Assembly: GCF_011397635.1 (NCBI RefSeq)
Contig: NC_064755.1
Span: 34,583,559-34,647,558, forward strand
DNA from: Epinephelus fuscoguttatus
Lineage: Eukaryota; Chordata; Actinopteri; Perciformes; Serranidae
DNA length: 64,000 nt
Direction of reading: 5' to 3'
The position numbers and the translations under genes were made by a program. Below the pieces are notes generated by a model, which had not been told where the DNA came from, did no database searches, and saw nothing but the letters and a program-made list of their open reading frames with translations. Below, piece after piece: positions 1-13,500 of this stretch (within the stretch, counting starts at the first letter, position 1; every line of letters starts with the position of its first letter).

Positions 1-641
1 CATATTCGTGAATTATTCTGATTATAGTGATGTTTTTTTCTCCTTCACAGCTCAGTGTTCCATACTCAGTGTTAAATTGTCATTTAGTTGTGATGCAGAG
101 TTCAAGATGAGGCCACAGGTGCATCGAGGTTTATTTTGATCTGACTAGTGGAGCATAAGGGACCATACAGGAAGTTGAGTATGTTTTAGCTACGTAAGTT
201 GCATTACCGTTGACCGTTTTCCAAAATATTTAATTCACTTCTAAACTCATTCCCGACCTTCCAGGCAGATATTATGTCCTGAAACATGCTTGAGATAGCT
301 GATCCATCACAGTGAACGATTACGACTTTACATAATGTGATAACGCAGCTGTGAGCAGGCACTGTTTTGAGAAGCGCCGACGTCTGATTGATTTTCTGAC
401 AACATGTCTCATAACTGCAGCTCGGTTTGAAATGCCATACCCCAGTTTTACCTCTCTTATTGTGGTCTGGCAGGGATCAAATCACATCAGCCTCTGACGT
501 CAATTTAAGGTCCTGCAGATGATGACTGATGCCTCACACATCAACATGAACCCTCTCTGCACCTAACTAGGGAAACTCATACCTCTCTCTCTTCCCACCA
601 GTTTCCAGCAGAACTGTCACAATCAAGGATGTTTCATCAAC

Positions 642-1710
642 AGGGTTGGGCAAGTTACTCTGAAAATGTAATATATTACATCTTACTTTCATTTGAAAGA
701 AATCAATCACTTTACAATTTTACTCTCTTTTTAGAGTAAGATGTTACTGTCACCAAAAATGACCTCAGAAGAGCTAATGTTCATTTTAAATGGATGAGGG
801 TCATGTTGTTTCACAGCAGATAATCAAAGCACAGAAGCTTTTATTACAGTTCATTTCAGATCCAGTGCTGCAGGTCTGACCCATTCATGCATTCACATAC
901 AGTAGTTACCACTGTGTATTAATATCCCTGCTTAAATTAATAATAGCATGATGATATAGAACAATTAAATATCCTTGGACACATGGAGGTTCACAGAGGA
1001 TCACAGTCTGATAATTATGAGATATGGATAAATATTTGTGGGCCTATGATATGAAACACAACAAACAAATATTGAGGTCAGCACAACGAACAGAATGGCG
1101 TGCGATTAGGTCACTATGACGCGCGCAAATTAATACTACCGGAGCTGGAGGACCCACCTGCTGGTTCCCAGTGTGCCAATCAGCTACAACAGCACAGGAG
1201 AGAGAGTTATGCAAAGAACAGGACTGTGTGCTGGTGCTGCTCTGCAGTTGTAGGAGATATGAATAGAAACACATCCAACATATACTAACATCACCCAGAT
1301 GTGCCGATCATTGGGATGAGGAAAAAAAGACAAACTGAAGGCCAGCTACTTATCCCCACTGCTTTCTAGCAGCCTTACAATGCGAAGGCAGAATGGGATA
1401 TGTTTCTGGACGTGGCAGGTGTACTAATGGAAACACACTGAACATGATAATGCAGTATGACATCACCCAGATGTGCCGATCACTATCACCCTTCTATAAT
1501 GTAGTCTGTAATGACATGACAACACAGTAGAAGTGGAGTGGTTTGGACCAGTGTGGATAAATGAAAAATTAAAACATTTAACAGTACATTTCGGATGGTA
1601 ACGCAGTACGTTATCCTGTTGGTAAAGCGTGACATTACTTTGTCACTGCTAAAACATATTATATTGCTGTAAGGAGTTACTTTTGTATCGCATTACCCCC
1701 AAAATTGGTC
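642..1710. mobile_element. MITE-like element, hAT-type ends (putative)
   Basis: The left end reads GGGTTGGGCAAGTTACTCTG and the right end ATCGCATTACCCCCAAAATT. These resemble the ends of a very common fish repeat of the TTGGGxAAGTTACT...GTAACGCATTACCCCCAA type. The interior contains the short direct repeat at 1288/1460. No clean target duplication was read. Confidence 0.35.
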
Positions 1711-3899
1711 GTAGGGCAGAGGGCACTGCACAGTTGAAGTGAACATTAGTACCAAAATGGGGCATTGTATTGATAACCTGCTAGCTGTTATGACATTATA
1801 TTTTTTTAACCAAAAAACAAGCATGGACCAACTATTAGTGACACACCCACTAATGTCGCCAGGGTTTGTGCTTCTTCAAACCAGGTTATTTTTGGTCGAA
1901 ATACTGTGAGCGGTTCAAAATTAATTACAGGAACCAGAACAGAACAGAAAGGATATCACTATGGTAAAAATGTGGTAGCTGTTCATTCACTAGTAAAGAC
2001 CACGCCAAAACAATATGTCGTTTAAAGGTTTAATAGTAACTCAGGAGGTGTTAGTTGTTGACTAGTGAATGGATGTAAGTGGGGAGTGAAGGTAGAAGAG
2101 GGATGTCTTCTGTTACTTTGATCTGGGAGGATGTAGTGGAGATCGGGCAGAGGGAGACTCAGTGTGGGGGTACTGTCTCAGGCGATTCTCCCACCCGATG
2201 AAGGAATGTTGGTAGGGATGAGGTAGGGAGGATGATGGATGAAGGGAAAGGGAGGGTGGGTCGAGAAATCTGAGACAAACAGAGCAGGATGGGTTGACCA
2301 GGTATAAGTAGCCTTGACAGGTCATCAGAGATGTGGTTGAGGCGTCGCCCTGCTCCCGAACCTTAACAAATCAACTTCATTTAAAAATCCTCATTTATCC
2401 TCAATTATCAACCTAAATTAAATGATTATAGTCATTGCAATTCCAAAATTATGTTTCAGTTAATCATTCTGACATTTAGTTTGAATAGATATTGGATTTG
2501 GGTGTTTGGAAAGGCATTGATTTATGTCTTTGCTGTAATAGGTCCTCCAGGTCAGGATCAATCGATTCTCGCGGGTGTTTTTCAGACTTTAATCTTGTTT
2601 CTAAAATCAACATTAATCTGGATTAAAGACCAACATAGGTTTCTGCTGCAGCCCCTTAAAATATTGTTGGAAATCCTATTGATTGCACCATAAAGGAGAG
2701 TTTTCAGAGTAGTCCCTGCTGCAGTTACCTTGTGATAATAGTGTGATTTGTTTATTGTGACGAATCAGTCCATCTACCACAGACCTGTGGGTTTGTTTAC
2801 CACAGGGAGTGCTCTTGCAGTTGCCAGGGGATACAGATTTTAATTTGGTCAAACGTCCCACCATCAGCTGAACCACCTGCTGCAGAGAACCTTGAAGTCG
2901 TTAAAAGAGACGGATACATTGTTGGAGTGCTGATAGCAGGAATACAAAGGTGACCAAAAAGGAAGAAAAAAAGACGTTGACAATCCAAGGATCGTGCATC
3001 TAGTGTGACGAAATAATTCTACAACATTCACTTTTTGTATAATTCATAGGGTTAAATAACATTCAATAGAGTAAAATACATTCAGAATAACACATTAAAC
3101 ATGATGGGTGGTGCCTACAAAGGGATATTTGAACTCTGAGCACATCTCAAATCTGTAGGTTGTTTTTCAAAGTGTGTTAAAAAGAATGAAAAGCAATGTA
3201 CGACTCGAAAAACCTAAAAAGTAAGCTTTAGAAAATGGTCAACAGTGATGTGTGATGGTCGTGATTTGTACTTCAAGAGCATAAATAAGTAAAGAACTCC
3301 AGTATGGTCCTTGAAGTAGCAGCTCAGGTGCTCAGAAACGTCACTGGGTCGTTATCAGACTGAGCGTCCCGTCACATCCACTCATGTAAAAGCGGTGAGG
3401 GTGAGTGGATCCTCTGAAGCTCCGACCTCTCTGACAGGCTCTCTGCACATTATGCATCTCCACAGACAGAGGAAGTCATAACCACCAGCGAGGGGCGGAT
3501 CGGCTTGCTAGGAGACTGGAGAGAGGTGCCTCCTCGGTTTGGGAGTGCGGTGGTGTTTGTCTTGATGACTGCTGTCTCTTTCCTCTCATAGTCTCTCTCT
3601 GATTGTCAGAACGCAGCGACTGACGATAGTCAAGCTGACAAGATAAGATTAATAAGATTTTACCCCTCACTGCATCATGGCAGATTAACAGAGAGACAGC
3701 TGAGCCGTCTTTCTCCCAAGTGGAAAGAGATTAACCAGAGGATACACAAATAATAATTTATTCTCTTTAGAGAAATCAAAACTGTAGAGTTGATGATACA
3801 TCATAAAGACTTATTTAAGTAGTAAATGAATCCAGTCAAAAGAATCAGTAAGATGAGCTTGACAGCAGTTGGAAGTCTCAACTTAAGGTCCACTTACTT

Positions 3900-5100
3900 G
3901 CCTCTCTGAGGGCTTTCGATGATATCCCATGGTCTTCATCAGCAGATGAAATTTGCTCAGTTGTCAATGAACTATAATTGTTTAAACTCAGCATTATGTT
4001 ATTAATAATTATTCCAGTATTCTGAGCACTTTTAGAACTTTTCTTCTATGTTTGCTCAAAAGTTGAGATTGACATTTAAAAACTGCATTCAATGTCCACT
4101 TACTCACTTATTTACACTTAACTTTGAAGCAATCTTTCACCCACAAAATGATGATGTGAATATCAATGAATCGACCTGTGTTACATTAGAAAACTGTGAA
4201 CAGTGAACAAAGAATCCAAAAACGGAAAGAAAATTCTTGATGCATGAAGTAAATGGTGTCCCCGTGTAAAAACAGCAAAACTATATCAAAACGTACGTTT
4301 ACAAACTCACACACAACTCGTGTAAATCTTATTTATCCAGTTGTGTAAACCCTGTTTCCACCACTTTCAGTATGGTACCTTTGGAACCAACAGTAACCCT
4401 TCAGACATGGTACCTAGACCATAGCATTTCCACTGCAAACAGTCCTGTTAAATGTGGGCGGGGTTGTTGTCACTCACTGCTCCGTCCAGCACTCACTGTA
4501 TTTCCTCATCACCTGTGACATAAAGGGAAGTCTGCACCTCATTTATCGTCCACAGAACGAGGCTGCACGCCAACCATTCAGAACAAAATGGAACAGGCTG
4601 CAGTGAGAGTCTCTCTCCATGAGATATTTGAAAATAGCGTTTTTTGTGTTTAGTCCTTCTCAGGCAAGCTCAGGGATTTAGTGTTGCTGGAGCGCACAGG
4701 AATGATCTCCGCAACGCTTTTTTTATTCTCTAAGAGAGGATTCGAGTATATGCAGTTCACATAATTTATTCATAATTACATTATATACATAATTATTCTG
4801 CAAGAGTTGTTTGAGAGTTGGTAAACTGATGTTTTGATATGATTTTGCTGTTGTTAAACGCGGCCTCCCTTTACTTCAATTCATCAAGAATTTTCTTTGT
4901 TTTTCGGACTCTTCATTCTCCTGAGGCATGTAAACAAACAAAGTTTTTCCCATGAATTCAACCATAATAGAAGGTTTGACCTCTACAATTTGAAGACAAC
5001 TTGCCAAGCTTCATCTGCTGATGATAAAGATGAGTGAGAGGTAAACTGCAACGTGCTCTGGATAAAAGCTGTAATGTATCAGCCGAAAGCCCCAAAATAA
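3900..5100. repeat. large imperfect foldback (inverted-repeat) element
   Basis: Nested inverted segments: GGGCTTTCG at 3909 with CGAAAGCCC at 5083; TTCATCAGCAGATGAA at 3936-3951 with TTCATCTGCTGATGATAA near 5009; and an inner pair of about 90-100 bp, 4205-4310 with 4825-4915, each containing AAGAAAATTCTTGAT and a shared CATATCAAAAC/TATATCAAAAC word. The centre (4350-4560) is a separate GTTTCCACCACTTTCAGTATGG-type sequence. Confidence 0.5.
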
Positions 5101-6415
5101 GACAATAAGCTGTTACGTGAGCTGGTCAGTTCGGAGGCCTCTGACTTCACTGTTTTCATCTTCTGCACCAAACTGGTCTTGTGTGAAATTTGTGACACGG
5201 TTTGTATCGTGTCACAAAAGTTGATGTGTTTTACTGAGTGGTGTGATTCAGATTTCTGCTCCGCCTCTCCTGTTCCACCTCATCATTTTATCCATGCTGG
5301 AACGACATCATGCTTTGTCACTGATGAAGACATTAATAGTTAATGCATTGTTGTGTATTTGCTTGACATATTAGACATAGTGAATGTTAATGTTGACTTT
5401 TCCTTTCTTTAAGTTTATATTTAAGTATATACAGTATGGTTAAGTTATATTGGAGTGCGTTAGTTTTACTAGAAAAAAGTAGCTACCTTATTTTCCAGAT
5501 ATTTTGCTAAATACTGTAATGAAATCTGGGGTTTATTTTGTCTCTGTGATATCAGAAACTGTTCTCACACGTCTTCTTTTTAGACCCAGAAACCTTCCTG
5601 TGCCTGTTTCTCTTGCTTTCCTGACTTCTTTCTCCTCCCTTATCTCACCTCCATCCCAATCTTTTTTTTCTTTTCTACATCTGCCAGGTTTTTACGCTGC
5701 TTGAAAGAGTCACAACATTAACGAGTGTGAGTCAGTTAGCGGCAAAGAGCCCACCTCCTTGAGCCTCAACCCATATAGCGGCAAAACCCAAGTGCTTTCT
5801 GACACCCCACTCTCTCCCCGCCGCCTAATGTAGTCGCTGTTCTGTGCTTAGCTCAGCCAAAGCTACCTGAAACACAGCACCCTCTTCCTCGGTCTCTACC
5901 ATTAAAGAAGTGATTCTTTCAGCAGGACGTGCGGTCCTCCAACATGTCGGCATGCATTAGCAGCCTCGTGGGTTTTAAATGGGGTTTGGAGATGTCCGCA
6001 CTCATTAGCAGATGGCTCTAGTTAACGAGTTTGGTCACAGGAAGAGCGAGACAGATCAGTGTCTTTTTCAAAGTGTGGGAGGATAGTCACCGCTCCTCAA
6101 AGACATCACTTCTCTTAATGGAACTGCTCCTTGTATTAAAAGAAAACCATCTCTGCAACTGGTCATGAAGGCATCACCTGGTGCTGACATCTATCTGTGC
6201 ACAAAAATCACATTAATGTCTGTACTGAATTTGTTCTCTGACTGTCAGATCTAAAAGCAGATCTGATGGCTGGCTTCTTTTGGCTGCTTCGCGCCCAGGC
6301 AAAGGCATTCATGGCCATGCTACTGTAATCTGCCCACGTCTCTGCTTCTGTCTGAGGGGGTTGTCACCCGGGCGGAGCTGGCGGCTCACTGTTTGAACTC
6401 TGCTTCCTCTGCCAG

Positions 6416-6602
6416 GTGCCTGAATGGACCAAGTGCAGCAGCCGAGAGAAGAGGAAGGAGAAGAAAGTGGAGAAGCCGTTCTACTCTGACTCGGAGGGCG
6501 AGTCTGGGCCGACAGAGTCAGCTGACAGTGGTGACTATAGCAGGCTGTGCTGTTGTCGTCACATCCTTTAATCAGATTAGTCCATTACAGATGTGTGTGT
6601 GT

Positions 6603-6685
<83 letters not shown>

Positions 6686-7557
6686 TGAGAGAGAGCATGA
6701 GCTCTTAAGCTTTAGGGAGGCATTAATTAATATATTAATGAAGGTGTAGCACAAAGTTTTCTCTCCGATCTCTCTGTAGTCATTTTTGTTGTGTGGGAAC
6801 CTGCTTATTCTTTTTTTTTTTTATTGTAACCTGCCTCTAAAAAAGGAAAATGCGTCTGTGGTATCAATGATGCAAGAGATGATAAAATTTTGATCATTAA
6901 GGAAAAACTGGAACAAATAATGATTTCACAGAGTAAGAAGTTACTTTAGATTTGACCACATGAGACACTGAGTTTGATCCTGATTGTTGTAAATGAAAAC
7001 TTTTTGTTTTATGTCAGAGGAGACGGTGTTACTAAAACCAGGTAGACTTCCATGTGCGTGTCTGTGTGTAAGTTAACTGACACGTTCGCCCGCTGACCTC
7101 TGATCTTTGACCTTTCCCCCCGTCAGAGTCGGACTCTGCCAGCGGCTCTGAGAGTGGCAGTGGCAGCGAGGACAGCGGGTCGGGATCAGAGAGTGAAGAG
7201 AGCGAGGAAGGCTCCGAGTCTGAGGATGAGGAGGAGGATGAGGAGGAGGAGAAGGACAAGAAGAAGAAAAAGAAGGAATTAAAGAAGCCGGTGCAAGAAA
7301 GTGAAAGGTAGCACACTTTTTTTTAGGTTTGAACACCGATCATTGAGATCATGTGACTCCAACCTTTTGTATTAACTTTACTTAATTTATAATATTTCAT
7401 TTTGTGCACGGTTATCTCCGATTCATCCTGAGGTCGTGGAACGAATATTTTGACATCTTTCATTTGTTGTGGTCACTTCATTTAAAATATTTTCATTGAG
7501 GTAAAGAAGATTAAACAGACAGTATATTGTTGTGTTAGTGCTAATTTCCATTTATAT

Positions 7558-7594
<37 letters not shown>

Positions 7595-10500
7595 ATTATA
7601 ATTTTTTTTTATGTACATTCACAGAAATGAAACAGATGATATAAAAGATGCAGGACTGTATTTTAAAATTGAAACAATAAGCAAATTAAAAAGGGTTTTT
7701 TTTGGGTTTTTTTTTTCCAAAATAAAGGAAAAATTGGCAAAGATAAAACAAATGTGTGGATATAATGAAGAGACAAGAATAGGACCCAAATTCAGATAAC
7801 TCAGTAAATGTGTTGTGGTCACTTTACTCGTTTCTGGGTGCCTTTGTGCCTAATTTTCACTCACTGGCCACTTTATTAGGTACACCTGTAAGAGAGTAAC
7901 ACAAATAGCTAATCAGCCAATCACGTGGCAGCAACTCAGTGGATTGCGGCATGTAGACATGGTCAAGACGACCTGCTGAAGTTCAAACCGAGCATCAGAA
8001 CGGGGAAGAAAGGTGATTTAAGTGACTTTGGCATGGTTGTTGGTGCCAGACGGGCTGATCTACTGGGATTTTCACACACAACCATCTCTAGGGTTTAGAG
8101 AGGATGGTCCCAAAAAGAGAAAATATCCAGTGAGCAGCAGTTCTCTGGGTGAAAATGCCTTGTTGATGCCAGAAGTCAGAGGTCACCTTCAATGTGGACC
8201 AGAATCTCTGAGGAATGTTTCCAGCACCTTGTTGAATCTATGCCACCAAGAATTAAGGGAGTGCTGAAGCCAAAAGGGGGTCAACTTGGTGCAAGCAAGG
8301 TGTACCTAATAAAGTGGCCGGTGGGTGTGGTTTAGTTTGATTGGTAGTTTGATATTTTGCTCATTTCTGTGTGAACTACCACTGCTCAGGTCTTTCATTT
8401 ACATTAAATGTATAGTACATAATCTTTAATACTTGTTTGTTTCATTTTTTTCTCACTATGTTTATGTTATGCACCAATACACCAGGGTAAATTCTTAGTA
8501 TGTGAAAACCTACTTGGCAATAAAATGGATTATAGGTTAGATACAGTAGAATCTGTCTGATCCCTGATAATAATTACAACTCCAGGATCCTAAATAAAAC
8601 CTTTCTTTCCAGCGAGCAGAGCAGTGAAGAAGAAGAGAGGAAGCATGACAGGAAGAGTAAACAACGTAAGAGCGACTCAGAGTCTGAATCTGACGATGAG
8701 GACGAGAGCGAGTCTGAAAGCAGCCAATCAGAGTCCGAAGACTCTGAGTCTGAGACAGAGGTCAAAAAGAAAAAAAAGGTATCGAAAACACACCCCACAA
8801 TGTTAAATGGTGAATTCAGGTCCTCGTCTACAAATAAAACAAAATAACTCCCTGGTTGACTCGTGGACCAAGCGCTCCTGTGTTTAGAGTTCACACAGTA
8901 ATGTGAAAATCTTCATTCATGTCAGTGTTCTTTCATCTCTTTCCAGGCAGCTGAATCAAAACCTCCGTCTAAACCTGTCAAGAAGGAGAGCAAGAAAGAG
9001 AAGAAAGAAATGTCTCTGCTCGACCTCGATGATTGTGAGTTTTTCTTCTCACCTCTGTTGACTTCCTGCTCTTGAAAGAGAATACAGAAGTAATGACGCC
9101 GACTTCAGTGAGGAGAAGTCAGTGAACAAGGTTGTTTGCAAACCTTGTGATTGTTTGTCGGAGTCGCAGTAAGTGCACTTGACTGTGCCGAGTCAAAACT
9201 AAAACTTTGCTCCCACAAGAGATAATATAATGAATAGATGAACAGAGTCAGGGCTAAATTTGGGGACGTCCTTGGGGAATGTGTCTCACACTAACGTCTC
9301 TCTTTCCAGTCGAACCTGCTCCCTCTCCTCAAGTCACACCCGTCAACACCTTCCTGTCCAACAGCCTTGTGACCGACCTGGAGGGACTGTCTCTGTCTGA
9401 CGCTGTTCTCTCTCCAGCAGTAAGTACATCAAGGGTCTGTCACCTCCCTGGTGTCTGTCTTCACACAGTGGGGCTCTGACTGGTACACGGCTTTGTTAGA
9501 AAAAATTTACAAAAGCAGCTCACATGCCGATATCTGATAATTGATATCAACCTTTTCTTCATCTCCTCTTCCTCTGCCCACAGACCATCGCTCCCTCCAG
9601 TGCACTGAAGAGCTACGAGCTGCTGCACCGGATCACAGGGGAGGGTCTGTCGGTGGAGTACTGCTTCAGCCGACAGCCGTTCAGCCCTGACGGCAACATG
9701 GTGGCGGTGCAGATGCAGTTCACCAACAACGCCACCTCCGAGACCAAGAACCTGCACATGGAGGACGTGAAGCTCCAGTCTGGGATGAGGGTGAAAGAGT
9801 TTTCTGAGATTGGTGAGTGACACTTTGGCCTGGTCTGACAGGAACTTTTTATTTGATCCAAACAAAGCACCAGCATTTATTTTGCTGTCATAAAGAAACA
9901 AACAAACCCAGGAACATGCTCAGAGGATGCAGGCGGCCGTCGCCAGTGCCTGTTTTTCTGAAGTGAAAATTTTATTATGCATCTCTGAAAAGTCATGGAA
10001 AAGTTTTGATATTTTGCCCATGAAGATGTGTGGAAACTCTGATAAGTCATTGTAACTGGCTGACAGCTAACATTATGCTAGCTAACATTTACAACGGCGA
10101 CAGTGCTAACAGAGCTAACTGTAAACTTGGGGGAAGGGAAGGGTGGGCATTATGCTTCTGCGATGACAGCTTCCTGCCACCGTGTGTCAGGGCAGCATTA
10201 TTAGTGGTACTGCCATATGAGCGCAGTGCAGAGCTAACCAGTGGGATACACACGCAGGGACTCACGTGCACTAACATACACACACAGCTGGCTAAAAACA
10301 AAGAACGGAGCAGCTCAGTTTACAGCACACACAGAGGTAGCGAGACAACATTCTGTGCTCAGGATGCCATTGCTCCACTATATCTTCACATAGCAAATAG
10401 TTGTTTGCTGCTATATTAATGTTCTGAATGTTGTAAATAGAACCCTAACTTCATACAGATAGGCATACCCAGAACACTCGGTTACAATTTGGGGAATGTG

Positions 10501-13500
10501 GGCGACACAACGTAGTATCCCGATATTTTTTGTCTGGCAATATCTTATCGTCACATATTGCCATGTATTGATTTTTACATTTTTTTTTAATTATATAACT
10601 TTTAATATCACAAATACAAATTGAACTTAAGGTGGCGAGATGAACAGACTGAAAACTTTATCTTATTAGATAAAACATATGTTGGCAAAGTTTTCATTTT
10701 GGGTTATAATTTACCTTTGAAAAAAGGTAATAGGTTGCAATGTATTTTATTGCAATACTCCGCATTTTGCAACATATTTAAAATCGCAGTAATACTGAAT
10801 TGTGATTTAAGTGTCATGATGATATTGTATCGTGGATCCTCCGGTGATTCCAGCTCCTAGTAACAATAGCATTACACTGGCATAGATCTGCACTTTTCTA
10901 GTCTTCGAGATTTTTAATGTACAAGTTGAAATTTGTGCCTGATAATGATGCTAGAGGAACACAAAGTTACCGTTAAGAATCAATCAAAGTCCTGTGTGAA
11001 CAAATGCATTTTAAAGCATAAAACTACAAAATAACACATAACAAGTGCGTGTGAAAGTGTAGAATAGATCAGTGTTTAACATTCAGAACAAAATAAAACA
11101 GGAAAAAGTATAAAATGCAGGTGAAGGAAGATACAACAGAAAAGAAGCAAATCATGTGAATAAAAGTGGTTACATGGTAATGAGATATGTTTTACCCCGT
11201 TTGTACAAATTGCTAGCGTTGTGTCCTGATGCCCCAATACATGCACATGCTAAATACACACTTTATGTACCATTTATAAATTCTCACACTTTAATGTCAT
11301 TGTAGTTACTATACAGGAATGAAAATACAACTAGGAAATAATTCAATCGATGAGCCAAAAGACATCCATCAAACTGCAACTTTGTAATGAAGAAAGCAGA
11401 AATGAAAATGTCTTTATGACACATCAGGGTTTTTGTCATATTGGAGCTGTTATTTTAAAGTATTTCAGTTTTTGTGCAGCTCAACCAATCACGCATTTTT
11501 TAGTTTCCATGATGCTGTGTTGAACACGTTTAATCTCAGATCAAAGATTCTGGCCGCAGGTGTATGTTGTTTTTTGTTGGTACGTGTGTCAACCCTGTTG
11601 TCTTTTTGTTGCTGTGCGTTGACAGAGCTGCTGCCAGCAGGTGAAACAGCCACAGCCGTGATGGGCATCGATTTCTGTGACTCAACACAAGCTGCAAACT
11701 TCCAGCTGTGGTGAGATGGATTGTGTGTTTCAGTGTGCAGACCTCCTGCCGTCCTCTCGTTGTACTGTGTGAAAACAGACACAGGGCTGCTGCTCTCTAT
11801 CATAAACCTTACAACTGTTAAAACTGTTAGTGCTGCATGTATCTGCAGGGCAAGTGAAATATTGTTTTAGACTCACAACTGTGATGTTTCATCCCACCAG
11901 GATTTGCATAGAGCACTAAGGAAAGATATTAGTAGTGAAGTTTAGATCACATCAGTTGTTCTTTCAGAAAATGAAGAATAATTCCTTACACTGCAGTTGT
12001 TGTTTTTTTCGCATCTCCATTTTCAGCACTCACACCAGGAAATTCTTCGTGTCGATTCAGCCGCCGGTCGGGGAGCTGATGAGGCCCGTCTTCCTGACAG
12101 AGAATGAGTTTAAAAAGGAGCAAGGTGAGTTATCAAAGGAAATTAAATGACTCTATTAAAGAATATAGAATTTAAAAACACTGAATTTACAGTCTTCATA
12201 TTAAACAATTAAATAAAAATAGAAAAGGGCGTTATAGTAGCTACTGCTGGACGTCTGTACTGTGAAGAGGCGCATACACAAGTGATTTCTCATTTTTATT
12301 TCCTTAATACTTCTATCTGTTCATTTAGCAACTTCATAATTCATTTATATTTTCAAGCAAAGAAAGTGTGGTAACATCGGGGGTGGGAATCTTCAGACAC
12401 CTCACGATTCAATGATAAAACGATTATTGTTGCATCAAAATTTTTGATTTCTATATTATTTATTTCTCTCACTGTGTCACCCCTCACTAATTTAAAACAT
12501 AACATACTGTATTTGTGGTGATCCATAATTAAATAAACAGATTACTGTACTTGCATACAGTGCGGCTCTTGTCTAGGTCTGTTTTCCATTTAACTTCATA
12601 GAAGCCAAAATGCGTCCACACCAGAGCTTATCCACACTGTTTTAAATAACATAATTTTGAAAAGTTAACTGCATTAACTAATGAGGTAATTAATCCGGAA
12701 GCTCCTTACAGACTCCTGCATGTATGAGAATAACAAAATGAGGGTGAGTCGGCGTGCTCTGCTGTGTAGTTTAGCATCTCCAGCAGTGGAGAGCAGCCCT
12801 TCTGCTGTACATTAGCTTTGTGTAAACCTAAAGGTGCGGACACTCCAAACCGACATCAAAGAACTAGTGGCGCTGAAAGCCAACTGTTGCGTCGTCTACG
12901 TCGCCTCACATCGCCCTGTGTCAGTTGCATTTGAACACACTACACGGACTACATCCAACGGCCAAGTGCCGTACATTCTGCGCCTGCGTGAGAGAGAGCG
13001 GAGAGAGAGAGTGGTACATCCTGTCAGCCGAGGGGTTTCCTATCTGTGCAGCCGAGTACCGCAGCACCTCCACGGACTATTACATTCAGACGGTCCTGGT
13101 GTTTCCTCCACAGGCTCCACTTCACTCAGCTGCCCGATAAACCCGCTGCTTCTTCCCACTTTAACCTGAATAACAAACCAGGGCTCGGTGCTCCGGTTGG
13201 ATCCAAACAGAGAGCCGGGGCTAGCTGGGAAGCTAGTTAGCCCTGGTTTCAATACAGGCAGATTCACTCACTACAGAGGCGAGGAAATAAAACCTGAACA
13301 GCAAATCAGAGTGATCTCTCTCACCGACAAGCTCCGCCGCCACTTCAACATGCTCAATTGGCCAAAAAGCCGCTGACGCCAAAGTGCCGACAGTGCAGGA
13401 CACACCGCAAAAACTAGGCCGACAGACGCTCACCAATGGCCTGACTTTGGTCGACAGCCAACCGTCGGCTTGGTGTGTCGGCCTTAAGATGCTGAGCAGG

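Larger units (their letters stand above)
1..6415. other. upstream intron/intergenic sequence of ap3b2
   Basis: No exon of the ap3b2 trunk could be recognised here, so this is most likely one long intron before the PEWTKC exon. It contains a MITE-like block (642-1710), a direct repeat of ACATCACCCAGATGTGCCGA at about 1288 and 1460, and a 1.2-kb foldback (3900-5100). The remainder is unremarkable. Confidence 0.5.
6416..9034 (+). other. ap3b2: ap3b2 acidic/serine hinge exons
   Basis: Four exons (6416-6530, 7127-7307, 8613-8778, 8947-9034) encode the low-complexity linker between the beta-adaptin trunk and the ear. It has runs of Ser-Glu/Ser-Asp, a Glu/Asp block followed by poly-Lys (KDKKKKKK), a second Ser/Glu/Asp block, then [18 protein letters not shown]. 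In AP-3 beta subunits this hinge is known to be phosphorylated and is flexible. Many Ser in acidic context look like casein-kinase sites (inference). The motif LLDLDD resembles clathrin-box sequences (LLpL-acidic) reported for AP-3 beta hinges. It falls at the end of exon 8947-9034, which also supplies the first base of the Phe codon in the following FEPAPSPQ. Confidence 0.85.

Noticed and set aside
6393..6754. Open frames of poly Cys-Val or Thr-His type
   Set aside because: Produced by the (TG)n microsatellite; only 6416-6530 is a true exon.
7032..8894. Ser-rich minus-strand frames near ap3b2
   Set aside because: They are antisense shadows of the Ser/Glu hinge exons.
10030..10419. 129-aa plus-strand frame in an ap3b2 intron
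   Set aside because: No domain, no splice support, and the sequence resembles dispersed repeat.
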